A DNA stretch of 64,000 nt, taken from contig NZ_QJKD01000007.1 in assembly GCF_003201875.1 (NCBI RefSeq), positions 277,411 through 341,410 of the forward strand, in the 5' to 3' direction. Shown here in pieces: positions 1 to 8,492 of the stretch (positions are counted from its first letter, which is position 1; every line of letters starts with the position of its first letter). The stretch is from Hungatella effluvii (GTDB taxonomy: Bacteria; Bacillota; Clostridia; Lachnospirales; Lachnospiraceae). The notes under the pieces are model-generated. The model was given only the letters and a program-made list of their open reading frames with translations, had not been told where the DNA came from and did no database searches. The position numbers and the translations under genes are program-made.

Positions 1-10
1 GTGGTATGCG

Positions 11-1132
11 ATGAGAGCAATAGGAATTGTATTAGCAGGCGGTAACAGTAAGAGAATGCGGGAATTGTCCAACAAGAGGGCGATTGCAGCCATGCCGATC
101 GCAGGCAGCTACCGCAGCATAGATTTTGCACTGAGCAATATGACGAATTCCCATATTCAGAACGTGGCAGTGTTGACCCAGTATAATTCCAGGTCTCTTC
201 ATCTGCACTTAAGTTCTTCCAAATGGTGGGATTTCGGAAGAAAACAGGGCGGTTTATTCGTATTCACGCCAACCATTACAGCGGAAAGCAGCGACTGGTA
301 CCGTGGAACTGCTGACGCGTTATATCAGAATCTTACCTTCTTAAAGAACAGCCATGAACCGTACGTGGTCATCTCGGCCGGTGATGGTATCTATAAACTG
401 GATTACGGCAAGGTGCTCGAGTATCATATTGAGAAAAAGGCCGATATCACCGTAGTCTGCACGGACCTTCCTGAGGGAGAGGACGTAACCCGTTTCGGCC
501 TGGTGGGAACCAACGAGGACGGCAGAATTACCGATTTTGAGGAGAAACCTATGGTGGCTTCCTCCAATACCGTATCGTGCGGCATCTATGTGATCAGAAG
601 ACGTCAGCTGATTGAGCTGATCGAGCGCTGCGCTATGGAAGACCGCTACGACTTTGTCAATGATATTCTGGTGAGATATAAGAATTTAAAGAGAATCTAT
701 GCGTATAAGATGGATTCCTATTGGAGAAATATCGCTTCCGTAGAATCCTACTACAGAACAAACATGGATTTCTTAAAACCGGAAGTCAGAGATTACTTCT
801 TCCGTCAGTATCCGGATGTATACTCCAAGATTGACGATCTGCCGCCGGCAAAGTATAATCCTGGCGCAGTAGTGAAGAACAGCCTGGTATCCAGCGGAAG
901 CATCATCAATGGGGTAGTTGAGAATTCCGTTCTGTTTAAAAAAGCCTATATCGGCAATAACTGTGTGATTAAGAATTCCATCATTTTAAATGATGTGTAT
1001 ATTGGGGACAACACGGTTATTGAGAACTGCATAGTAGAAAGCCGGGATACAATCCGCGCCAATACGACTTACATAGGTACACCGGACAATATTAAAATTG
1101 TCGTAGAGAAAAACGAAAGATACACATTATAG
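11..1132 (+). CDS. glgD: Glucose-1-phosphate adenylyltransferase-like subunit GlgD
   Basis: The 373-residue protein belongs to the ADP-glucose pyrophosphorylase family and matches the GlgD subunit, which pairs with catalytic GlgC to make ADP-glucose for glycogen synthesis in the cytoplasm. The N-terminal nucleotidyltransferase domain starts with a divergent loop (LAGGNSKRM), and the last ~100 residues show the Ile-rich hexapeptide repeats of a left-handed beta helix. The divergent loop fits a regulatory rather than catalytic subunit. The ATG at 11 overlaps a TGA at 12-14 that could end an upstream gene, presumably glgC outside the window; this is inference. spoVG follows 26 nt later without a visible terminator. 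Confidence 0.9.
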   Translation: MRAIGIVLAGGNSKRMRELSNKRAIAAMPIAGSYRSIDFALSNMTNSHIQNVAVLTQYNSRSLHLHLSSSKWWDFGRKQGGLFVFTPTITAESSDWYRGTADALYQNLTFLKNSHEPYVVISAGDGIYKLDYGKVLEYHIEKKADITVVCTDLPEGEDVTRFGLVGTNEDGRITDFEEKPMVASSNTVSCGIYVIRRRQLIELIERCAMEDRYDFVNDILVRYKNLKRIYAYKMDSYWRNIASVESYYRTNMDFLKPEVRDYFFRQYPDVYSKIDDLPPAKYNPGAVVKNSLVSSGSIINGVVENSVLFKKAYIGNNCVIKNSIILNDVYIGDNTVIENCIVESRDTIRANTTYIGTPDNIKIVVEKNERYTL

Positions 1133-1158
1133 GTAATGTGACGGGAAGGGGTTTTGAC

Positions 1159-1446
1159 ATGCAGATTACAGATGTTAGGGTAAGACGTATCGAAAAAGAA
1201 GGAAAGATGAAGGCCATCGTATCAATTACACTGGATAATGAATTTGTAATCCATGATATCAAAGTAATTGAGGGAGAAAAGGGATTGTTTATCGCCATGC
1301 CGAGCCGCAAGGCGGCAGACGGAGAATACCGCGACATCGCACACCCGATTAATTCGAATACCCGTGACATGATTCAGAGAGTAATCCTGGACAAGTATGA
1401 GACGACCGCATTAGAGATGCCGGAAGAAGAGGCCGCACTGGCCTGA
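1159..1446 (+). CDS. spoVG: Septation/sporulation regulator SpoVG
   Basis: This 95-residue protein starts MQITDVRVRRI, the typical SpoVG opening, and has the family's usual length. SpoVG is a small nucleic-acid-binding regulator linked to asymmetric septation and sporulation in Firmicutes. The frame is open seven codons further upstream (1138), but the ATG at 1159 matches the family N-terminus and follows the ggaagggg ribosome site at about 1143-1150. It lies directly behind glgD and is followed by an intrinsic terminator, so the two are probably co-transcribed. Confidence 0.93.
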   Translation: MQITDVRVRRIEKEGKMKAIVSITLDNEFVIHDIKVIEGEKGLFIAMPSRKAADGEYRDIAHPINSNTRDMIQRVILDKYETTALEMPEEEAALA

Positions 1447-1494
1447 TGTTAAAGTTGGGATTGGCAGCAGAAAAGTGAAATTTGAATGATAGGA

Positions 1495-1537
1495 GCCGCA
1501 TGGGGTGCCGGTTGGACACCATGCGGCTTTGTTTTTT
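1495..1537 (+). terminator. Intrinsic terminator after spoVG
   Basis: GCCGCATGG (1495-1503) pairs with CCATGCGGC (1519-1527) and is followed by a T-rich run to 1537. It closes the glgD-spoVG transcript. Confidence 0.85.
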
Positions 1538-1660
1538 GTAAGGGACCGCGTCCGCGGCATCGCCAGTTGAGCGAAAAAAAGCAATTTACATATGTGGGAC
1601 AGGCGGGTTATAATGGGGATAGCTTTTAGATAGTTCATGACAAGGAGAGGAAGTACGAAT

Positions 1661-2647
1661 ATGACAATCAAAATTGGTATATTAGGATATGGGAATCTCG
1701 GTAAGGGCGTGGAGTGTGCGGTTAAGCATAACCCGGATATGGAATTGGCGGCAGTCTTTACGAGGAGAGATAAAGAGTCTTTGAACATTCTGACGCCGGG
1801 GGTGAAGGTTTGTTCTGTCCAGGAGGCGGAGTCCATGAAGGATGAGATCGATGTGATGATCTTATGCGGCGGGAGTGCTACAGATCTGCCGGTTCAGACG
1901 CCGGAGTTTGCAAAGTGTTTTAATGTCGTTGACAGTTTTGATACACATGCCAGGATACCGGAGCATTTTGAGGCGGTGGACGCGGCGGCGAAGGAGGGCG
2001 GCCACGTGGGAATTATCTCTGTGGGCTGGGACCCGGGAATGTTTTCCCTGAATCGTCTGTATGGCAATGCCGTTCTGCCGGAGGGCAATGATTATACCTT
2101 CTGGGGCCGGGGAGTCAGTCAGGGGCATTCTGATGCGATTCGCCGCATAGAAGGCGTGAAGGACGCCAGACAGTATACGGTGCCGGTTGAGGCCGCGCTG
2201 AGGGCCGTGAGAGATGGAGAGAATCCGGAGCTGACTACGAGACAGAAGCATACGAGAGAGTGCTTTGTGGTAGTGGAAGAAGGGGCTGACTTAAAGCGGA
2301 TCGAGGAAGAGATCGTGACGATGCCCAACTATTTCGCCGATTACGATACGACGGTCCGGTTTATCAGTGAGGAAGAGCTCATGAGAGATCATAAGGGAAT
2401 TCCTCACGGAGGCTTTGTGATACGTACCGGAAAGACGGGATGGGAGAATGAGCACAGCCATGTGATCGAGTACAGCCTGAAGCTGGATTCGAACCCTGAG
2501 TTCACGGCCTCCGTCATCGTGGCGTATGCGAGAGCGGCTTACCGTCTGAGTAAGGAAGGCGCGGCGGGCTGTAAAACGGTATTTGATATAGCGCCTGCGT
2601 ATTTAAGCCCTCTGAGCGGGGAAGAATTAAGAAAACATCTGCTTTAG
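1661..2647 (+). CDS. ddh: meso-diaminopimelate D-dehydrogenase
   Basis: The 328-residue protein matches the NADPH-dependent meso-diaminopimelate dehydrogenase family, which converts tetrahydrodipicolinate, ammonia and NADPH in one step to meso-DAP for lysine and peptidoglycan. A Rossmann motif (GYGNLGKG) is at residues 10-17, and GWDPGMFS and the later HSHVIEY stretch resemble the substrate domain. The ATG at 1661 is preceded by aaggagaggaag; an earlier in-frame ATG at 1637 would add eight residues before the Rossmann strand. This single-step route is found in only some Clostridia. Confidence 0.9.
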   Translation: MTIKIGILGYGNLGKGVECAVKHNPDMELAAVFTRRDKESLNILTPGVKVCSVQEAESMKDEIDVMILCGGSATDLPVQTPEFAKCFNVVDSFDTHARIPEHFEAVDAAAKEGGHVGIISVGWDPGMFSLNRLYGNAVLPEGNDYTFWGRGVSQGHSDAIRRIEGVKDARQYTVPVEAALRAVRDGENPELTTRQKHTRECFVVVEEGADLKRIEEEIVTMPNYFADYDTTVRFISEEELMRDHKGIPHGGFVIRTGKTGWENEHSHVIEYSLKLDSNPEFTASVIVAYARAAYRLSKEGAAGCKTVFDIAPAYLSPLSGEELRKHLL

Positions 2648-2664
2648 GAACAGGAGGAAGAGGC

Positions 2665-3081
2665 GTGGCGGCGAAAGAGATGGTTCTGTATTATCAGCCT
2701 GAGAGAGAGAAAGAGGCTGGCAACGCGTCGAAAGCGGCAAAATTAAAGGGTGTTCTGATCCGCATGGGCATCCGGATAAAGAATATTACACCGGAACAGA
2801 CCGGGCAGACGGTTGGTTATCTGGCTGGTTTCGATGGATTTGACGAGAAGGAGACGGAAGAGGGAACTGTGCTTCCGGAGCTGGAGGAAGAGATGCTGGT
2901 AATGAAGAATTTTACGAACCGGCGGATCGACGAGCTGCTCGCGGGACTGCGCCGGGCTGGTGTGCCGAAGGTTGAGTTAAAGGCAGTGGTCACGGAGACG
3001 AACTGCGGCTGGACTTTTTACGCTCTGTACGAAGAGCTTAAGAAGGAACGGGAAGCGATGACAAAGAAGGATGAGGCTTAA
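2665..3081 (+). CDS. DUF3783-like small protein
   Basis: This 138-residue cytoplasmic protein starts at GTG 2665 behind a strong aggaggaag site, 17 nt after ddh, suggesting one operon. The C-terminal half (NFTNRRIDELLAGLRRAGV ... LKAVVTETNCGWTF) resembles DUF3783, a domain of unknown function in Clostridia. It has no signal peptide or membrane segment and is rich in charged residues. The family assignment is from recall; the function is unknown. Confidence 0.75.
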   Translation: MAAKEMVLYYQPEREKEAGNASKAAKLKGVLIRMGIRIKNITPEQTGQTVGYLAGFDGFDEKETEEGTVLPELEEEMLVMKNFTNRRIDELLAGLRRAGVPKVELKAVVTETNCGWTFYALYEELKKEREAMTKKDEA

Positions 3082-3137
3082 GCCGGATTAAGGCGAAGCG
3101 AAACGATAGGATTAATCAGAGAGAAGGAGAAATACCC

Positions 3138-3917
3138 ATGGACAACGAAGGAAAGAATGGCGCACAGACAGACAAGCAGGCGGTGCTGGGGCGTTTGAGG
3201 GACACGAAGGCCCTGTATGTGGTGGTTTCTGCATGTACGAAGCTGCCGTATGTCGTGTGTGATCCGGAGACATTTGACGATGAGGTTCTGGTGTTTTTTA
3301 AGCCGGAGGAGGCGGAAGCCAAGGCAAAGAGCCTGGCTGGGGAAAAGATCCCGGTGAGTATCGTTAAACTGGAAAATAAACAGCTGCTTTTATTCTATAC
3401 GAATCTGTATACAATGGGAGTGAACGCTATTTTCGTAGCAGATTCCGGGAAAGAGGAGCTCATCCAGCTGGAGGAGTTCGTCAGACGGAGAGGAGACGAG
3501 CCCGGCGAGGAGGGCAAGGTCTGGGTGGAGAATCCGGCGCTGCATTTAACTGCTCTTTATTATATGCAGGAGGCGAGAAGGCAGCCGGGCCCGGAGATGA
3601 ATTCCAGGCTCATGGAACTGCAGGAAGAGATTGAGATGCATTTCCGGAAGGGTACTTTCATTCTTGCCATACAAAAAGAGGGCAATGGAATCCCGCTGGT
3701 AAAGATGAAGAACGGAGATGTCTATCAGGCGGCATTTACAGACATTCTGGAATTCCAGAAGTTTAACCGGGAAGAGCAGCTGCGGCCGGTAATCGTACCG
3801 GCGGAGAAGGTTTCCCAGGTGCTGGCAGGCGATGCCATCGGTATTATCTTAAATCCGGTGGGAATTAATCTGCCTTTGGCGGTGAACCGCCCGCCGAAGC
3901 AGGAAAGCGAACAGTAA
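3138..3917 (+). CDS. SseB-like N-terminal domain protein
   Basis: This 259-residue soluble protein has an N-terminal domain (about 20-125) resembling SseB N-terminal domains (LYVVVSACTKLPYVV, DDEVLVFFKPEEAE, LLFYTNLYTMGVNAIFV). The middle and C-terminal parts are acidic and of no recognised fold. The ATG at 3138 follows gagaaggag. It is 56 nt downstream of the DUF3783-like gene in the same direction. The role is unknown; in other bacteria SseB-like domains occur in varied contexts, so no pathway is claimed. Confidence 0.7.
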   Translation: MDNEGKNGAQTDKQAVLGRLRDTKALYVVVSACTKLPYVVCDPETFDDEVLVFFKPEEAEAKAKSLAGEKIPVSIVKLENKQLLLFYTNLYTMGVNAIFVADSGKEELIQLEEFVRRRGDEPGEEGKVWVENPALHLTALYYMQEARRQPGPEMNSRLMELQEEIEMHFRKGTFILAIQKEGNGIPLVKMKNGDVYQAAFTDILEFQKFNREEQLRPVIVPAEKVSQVLAGDAIGIILNPVGINLPLAVNRPPKQESEQ

Positions 3918-3977
3918 GAAGAGGTGCAGGAGAACCGTTGTCCTGCGGCTGGTATGGCCGTGGGACGGCGGTTTTTC

Positions 3978-4005
3978 GTGTAATAGGAAAGAGCTCCTAT
4001 TACAC
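3978..4005. repeat. 11-bp inverted repeat without U tract
   Basis: GTGTAATAGGA (3978-3988) pairs perfectly with TCCTATTACAC (3995-4005) around a 6-nt loop. The T-rich sequence lies before and the A-rich after the stem on the plus strand, so it lengthens the hairpin rather than acting as a normal terminator tail. Part of the motif (aataggaaag) recurs at 4112-4121. Confidence 0.6.
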
Positions 4006-4079
4006 AAAAAAGCCCTCCGGGCAGGAGGCGCACTCCGCGCTAAGGAAGTATGGCCGCTGATGCAGCCGCGCTCCGGCGC

Positions 4080-4107
4080 GGGAGTCCGGCTCGCCGGACT
4101 CTTTATT
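4080..4107 (+). terminator. GC-rich hairpin with short T tail
   Basis: GGAGTCCGGC and GCCGGACTC flank a two-base loop and are followed by tttatt. It probably ends transcription from the SseB-like gene before the exporter promoter. A partial copy (gccggactctttattct) occurs at about 45905-45921. Confidence 0.6.
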
Positions 4108-4132
4108 CTGCAATAGGAAAGTGATCGGATTC

Positions 4133-4161
4133 TTGCACGCTTCAGCTGAATCCTGTATAAT
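4133..4161 (+). promoter_or_regulatory. Sigma-A promoter of the ABC exporter pair
   Basis: TTGCAC (4133-4138) and TATAAT (4156-4161) are separated by 17 bp, 25 nt before the exporter start codon. Confidence 0.85.
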
Positions 4162-4185
4162 GGAGGCATTGGACGAGGTAGAAGT

Positions 4186-5949
4186 ATGAAGAAGATATTT
4201 TCGTATTATTTAAAACCGTATTATCTGCGTATGACGATCGGCTTTTTGATTAAGTTTACCGGTACGCTGATGGATTTATTTCTTCCGTGGACACTGGCTT
4301 ATATGATCGATACGGTGATTCCGGCAAACCAGAGGCCGGAAATATTTTTGTGGGGATTTTTTATGATTTTCTGTTCGATTCTGGCGGTGGTGTTCAGCGT
4401 CGCGGCGAACCGGATGGCATCCCGGGTGGCCAGCAGCGCCACCCGGACGATACGGGGAGATCTATTCGAGAAGGTGAGCCGCTTATCCAACACTCAAATC
4501 GACCGCTTTACCAGGCCGTCTCTGATATCCAGGCTGACCAGCGATACGTATAACGTTCATCAGATGCTCGGAAGAGTCCAGCGGCTGGGAGTACGGGCGC
4601 CTATCCTCTTAATCGGCGGCATTACCATGACTATGGCGCTGGATCCGGTTTTGGCGTGTATCCTGCTGGCGGTGCTTCCGCTTCTTACGATTGTTGTGGT
4701 GGTGGTCTCGAGGAAGACGATTCCCATGTTTTCCGTTCTGCAGGATCGGGTGGATCGGTTTGTACGGCTGATCCGGGAAGATATTGCGGGCATCCGTGTG
4801 ATTAAGGCGCTGTCTAAGGAATCTTATGAGCAGGAGCGTTTTGACCGGGCGAACCGGGAGGTGGTCGACTGGGAGCGAAAGGCTACCGTGACCACCAGCA
4901 TCACCAATCCCGTGATGAATGTGCTTTTAAATCTGGGTCTTGTGGCTGTTATTCTGGCTGGAGCCTACCGGGTAAACCAGGGGACTTCGGAGGTCGGAAA
5001 AATACTGGCGTTTATGACGTATTTTACGATTATTCTGAATGCGCTGATGTCCATTTCCAGGCTGTTTATCATGATTTCGAAGGCCGCGGCTTCGGCCTCA
5101 CGTATTGTGAAGGTGCTGGATGCGGATCAGGAACTGGTTTTTCAGGAGATGGAAGCTGAGGAGGAATCCGCGTGGGAGACCGAGACAGGAACGGAGAAAA
5201 AGGCGGGGACTGGCGAGGAGAATGGTGCAGTCCACGTGGAATTTGATCACGTATCCTTTTCCTATAATAAGGTTGAAAATAACCTGGAGGACATCAGTTT
5301 CCGGCTGAAGCGGGGCGAGACGCTGGGGATTATAGGAGCCACGGGAGCGGGAAAGACGACGATCGTGAACCTGCTGATGCGTTTTTACGATGCCGATCAG
5401 GGCGCGGTCCGCATTGATGGAAGAGATGTGCGCACCATGGGGCTTCATGAGCTGAGAACGCGTTTCGGAACTGTATTTCAGAATGATACGATATTTGAAG
5501 ATACCATTATGGAAAATATCAATATGGGCAGGGAACTAAGTGAGGAAGCGGTCATGGAAGCGGTTCTTTACGGCCGGGCCAGTGAGTTTGTGGAGGAAAA
5601 AGGCGGTATATCAGCGCAGCTGGATATCAAGGGGGCTAATTTAAGCGGCGGGCAGAAGCAGAGAATTCTGATTGCCCGGGCGCTGGCAGCCAAACCGGAT
5701 ATTCTGATTCTGGACGATTCCTCTAGCGCGCTGGATTATAAGACGGACGCGGAGCTTCGGAAGGAGCTGAGGGAACATTTTGCGGAGACGACCTGCGTGA
5801 TCATCGCCCAGAGAATCAGTTCCATCATGAACTCGGATCACATCATGGTGCTGGAGGATGGACAGATGATCGGATACGGGACGCATCAGGAGCTGATGGA
5901 GACGTGTGAAATTTACCGGGAAATTGGAAAATCCCAGATGGGAATATAA
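4186..5949 (+). CDS. ABC exporter half, degenerate-site subunit
   Basis: The 587-residue protein has six membrane helices in residues 1-310 and an ATPase domain after a short acidic linker (about 320-350). Walker A is GATGAGKTT (384-392), the signature is LSGGQ, the Walker B tail is ILDD and the H-loop is IIAQR. The catalytic Glu after Walker B is Asp and the switch His is Gln, so its own nucleotide site should be catalytically weak. This is the pattern of the degenerate subunit in heterodimeric exporters such as TM287/288, BmrCD and LmrCD. It is followed 12 nt later by its likely partner. The substrate is unknown; drug or lipid export is possible. Confidence 0.92.
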   Translation: MKKIFSYYLKPYYLRMTIGFLIKFTGTLMDLFLPWTLAYMIDTVIPANQRPEIFLWGFFMIFCSILAVVFSVAANRMASRVASSATRTIRGDLFEKVSRLSNTQIDRFTRPSLISRLTSDTYNVHQMLGRVQRLGVRAPILLIGGITMTMALDPVLACILLAVLPLLTIVVVVVSRKTIPMFSVLQDRVDRFVRLIREDIAGIRVIKALSKESYEQERFDRANREVVDWERKATVTTSITNPVMNVLLNLGLVAVILAGAYRVNQGTSEVGKILAFMTYFTIILNALMSISRLFIMISKAAASASRIVKVLDADQELVFQEMEAEEESAWETETGTEKKAGTGEENGAVHVEFDHVSFSYNKVENNLEDISFRLKRGETLGIIGATGAGKTTIVNLLMRFYDADQGAVRIDGRDVRTMGLHELRTRFGTVFQNDTIFEDTIMENINMGRELSEEAVMEAVLYGRASEFVEEKGGISAQLDIKGANLSGGQKQRILIARALAAKPDILILDDSSSALDYKTDAELRKELREHFAETTCVIIAQRISSIMNSDHIMVLEDGQMIGYGTHQELMETCEIYREIGKSQMGI

Positions 5950-5961
5950 GGGGGCGGGACC

Positions 5962-7779
5962 ATGGCTGCACGCAGCAGAAGTGAAAAACGGCTGGAGGCC
6001 GCATATAATGAGCCGCAGGGGCGCTCTCTGGTTCAGAGAAAGCACACGATTCTTCGCCTCGGCCGCTATATGATTCAGTATAAATGGCTCCTGCTCCTGG
6101 CTTTTATCATGACGGTGGGAAGCAATTTGCTGGCTTTGGTAGGGCCCATGCTTTCGGGCTATGCCATTGACGCTATCGAACCGGGCATGGGGAAGGTGGA
6201 ATTTTCGAGAGTTTTCCATTATGCCGGATGGATGGCGGCATTTTACGTGATTTCTTCGGTATTGTCCTATGCGCTTTCGGTTCTGATGATTACCATCAGC
6301 CGGAAAGTGGTATACCGGATGAGAAAGGACGTATTTGACAAGATGCTGGCTCTGCCCGCGGGGTATTACGACCTTCACCAGACGGGAGATATCATCAGCC
6401 GTATTTCCTATGACATCGACACGGTCAATGAGTCGCTGTCCAGCGATCTGATACAGATTTTAACTACGGTGATCACGGTGGCCGGCGCCCTTTACATGAT
6501 GGTGGTCATATCGCCGAGACTGGTGCTGGTATTTGCATTTACGGTGCCGCTGTCTGCCTGTATTACAAAGTTCATAACAGGAAAGACACGTCCGCTCTTC
6601 CGTGCAAGATCGGCAAGTCTGGGGAATTTAAATGGCTTTGTGGAAGAGATGGTAACCGGACAGAAGACCTTAAAGGCCTACTGCCAGGAGGAAAATGTCA
6701 TTCGGAAATTTGCGGAGAGGAATAAGGACGCCGTGGAGACGTATTACAGGGCGGAATACTACGGCAGTGTGGTAGGGCCTATGGTGAATTTTATCAATAA
6801 TCTCTCGCTGTCCTTAATCAGTGTATTTGGCGCGCTCCTCTATCTCGTCGGCTACATGACGGTAGGGCAGATTTCTTCTTTCGTACTATATTCAAGAAAG
6901 TTTTCCGGCCCGATCAATGAGGCTGCCAACATCATGAGCGACCTGCAGTCTGCGCTGGCCGCGGCGGAGCGGGTGTTTGTGCTGATGGATGAGATCCCGG
7001 AGGCGGCAGATGCGCCCGGCGCCGCAGAGCTGGGAAGCGAGGAGGAGGAAGTCCGGGGAGAGGTCGAGCTTTCCCATGTTGATTTCGGATATGAAAAGGA
7101 CCGGATTATTTTGCACGATCTTTCCCTGAAGGCGGATCAGGGCAGGCTTATTGCGATTGTGGGCCCTACGGGCGCGGGGAAAACGACGCTGATCAACCTC
7201 CTGATGCGTTTTTATGACCCTAATTCCGGTGAAATCCGGGTGGATGGCCATGAGATCCGGGAGGTGACGAGAAAGAGTCTCAGGAAATCATACGCCATGG
7301 TGCTGCAGGATACGTGGCTGTTCCACGGAAGCATCTATGAGAACCTGGCATACGGAAAAGAGGGGGCTACGATGGAGGAGGTCGTGGCGGCGGCGAAGGC
7401 GGCCAGGATCCACTCGTTTATCAAGCGCCTTCCGGATGGCTATGATACGATCCTGACAGATGACGGGACAAATATATCAAAGGGGCAGAAGCAGCTGCTG
7501 ACTATAGCGCGTGCTATGCTGCTGGAGGCGAGGATGCTGATTCTCGACGAGGCGACCTCCAACGTGGATACCAGGACGGAGATCCAGATCCAGGAAGCCA
7601 TGCGGAAGCTGATGGAGGGGAAGACGTGTTTCGTGATCGCACACCGGTTGTCGACCATAAGAAATGCGGATCTGATCCTGGTGATCAAACAGGGAGAAGT
7701 GGTGGAGAAAGGGACCCATGAGGAGTTGATGCGTGTGGAAGGGGAGTATTTTCAGATGTATACGGCTCAGGGGGAGTGA
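5962..7779 (+). CDS. ABC exporter half, catalytic-site subunit
   Basis: The 605-residue half-transporter has an N-terminal six-helix domain (about 30-330) and an ATPase domain with Walker A GPTGAGKTT (about 400-409), Walker B LILDEATSNVD and H-loop VIAHRLSTI. The Walker site is therefore canonical, but its signature is ISKGQ instead of LSGGQ. In a heterodimer this altered signature would face the Walker motifs of the upstream subunit, so one composite site is intact and one degenerate. ATG 5962 follows gggggcggg, 12 nt after the first gene. Confidence 0.92.
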   Translation: MAARSRSEKRLEAAYNEPQGRSLVQRKHTILRLGRYMIQYKWLLLLAFIMTVGSNLLALVGPMLSGYAIDAIEPGMGKVEFSRVFHYAGWMAAFYVISSVLSYALSVLMITISRKVVYRMRKDVFDKMLALPAGYYDLHQTGDIISRISYDIDTVNESLSSDLIQILTTVITVAGALYMMVVISPRLVLVFAFTVPLSACITKFITGKTRPLFRARSASLGNLNGFVEEMVTGQKTLKAYCQEENVIRKFAERNKDAVETYYRAEYYGSVVGPMVNFINNLSLSLISVFGALLYLVGYMTVGQISSFVLYSRKFSGPINEAANIMSDLQSALAAAERVFVLMDEIPEAADAPGAAELGSEEEEVRGEVELSHVDFGYEKDRIILHDLSLKADQGRLIAIVGPTGAGKTTLINLLMRFYDPNSGEIRVDGHEIREVTRKSLRKSYAMVLQDTWLFHGSIYENLAYGKEGATMEEVVAAAKAARIHSFIKRLPDGYDTILTDDGTNISKGQKQLLTIARAMLLEARMLILDEATSNVDTRTEIQIQEAMRKLMEGKTCFVIAHRLSTIRNADLILVIKQGEVVEKGTHEELMRVEGEYFQMYTAQGE

Positions 7780-7800
7780 AAGGGAGGGGGATACGCGGAT

Positions 7801-8118
7801 TTTTTCACAGCCTGGCCGGAAAAGGGAGAACGGGCGGCAGGGAGGGAAAGGTTCAGGGATTCCGAGGGGTGGGACTAAGGGCGAACAGCCCCCTCCGCAG
7901 GGGTCCCGGGCAATTCGACCGAACGCCTGATGCGTTCGCTCTCAGTGCCCGCAAACCATTCCGCCGAACGTATGTGAGGGGGACTTACCGCTGCGTCCTG
8001 AAAACGCGATTTTGCCCCTGCTCCGGCGGCTTTTCGCCCTAAGTCCTACCGACCTCTGCATCATTCACCTTTCCCTCCCTGCCGCCCGCTCTCCCTTTTC
8101 CGGCCAGGCTGTGAAAAA
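7801..8118. repeat. Large foldback: 52-bp inverted arms with imperfect inner arms
   Basis: The arms 7801-7852 and 8067-8118 are inverted repeats identical at 51 of 52 positions. A second, imperfect pair lies inside (about 7872-7903 against 8014-8046), and a 6-bp hairpin sits in the loop (GAACGC/GCGTTC, 7921-7937). The span has no convincing gene; short open frames crossing it follow the palindrome and lack ribosome sites. No U tract follows either arm, so a simple terminator is unlikely. It could be a palindromic non-autonomous element or a structured RNA. Confidence 0.85.
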
Positions 8119-8181
8119 GCCGCTGTGTACTGGCTCCATAGGGGGACGATTAGTCAAATGTTCTAAAAAAGAATCGATATA

Positions 8182-8210
8182 TTGACAAATATTGAGTAAT
8201 ATGCTATTTT
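8182..8210 (+). promoter_or_regulatory. Extended -10 promoter before the dehydrogenase cluster
   Basis: TTGACA (8182-8187), a 17-bp spacer and TATTTT (8205-8210) preceded by TGC. It lies about 280 nt before the dehydrogenase start, giving a long leader. A short hairpin AACGA/TCGTT (8228-8242) followed by T-rich DNA could act as an attenuator. Confidence 0.7.
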
Positions 8211-8262
8211 TAATATAAGCAGATGAGAACGATGAAGTCGTTTTTAATTTTTTAAGTTTTCA

Positions 8263-8298
8263 ACCTATCATATAGCATACAGCATATAGCTTACAGGT
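8263..8298. promoter_or_regulatory. Tandem 14-bp direct repeat, candidate GntR operator
   Basis: Two adjoining copies, catatagcatacag (8269-8282) and catatagcttacag (8283-8296), lie in the leader of the dehydrogenase gene. The 20 bases 8263-8282 match 16564-16583, before the PLP enzyme gene, at 18 positions. The shared element flanks a GntR gene and is a plausible binding site for it; this is inference. Confidence 0.5.
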
Positions 8299-8492
8299 CG
8301 AATGCCACTTACGATTCCCGCCGGATTCAGATGGACGGAGAAAAGAAGCCATATGAATTATGTCAATCAGCCATCCTCTTACTTCCCTTTTTACGTACCA
8401 GGTACAGAGGCAGAAGGAGCGGAGATGGCATGTATCGCACCTGTGGGATTTGTAAATATCCGTCAGGCGCTCATATCAAGGAGGACATCAAT

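Noticed and set aside
3978..4005. Perfect 11-bp stem as an intrinsic terminator
   Set aside because: On both strands the T-rich side precedes the stem and the A-rich side follows it, the reverse of a terminator; listed as an inverted repeat only.
7776..8042. 88-codon and 65-codon open frames across the foldback
   Set aside because: They follow the palindromic sequence, have no family resemblance and no ribosome site.
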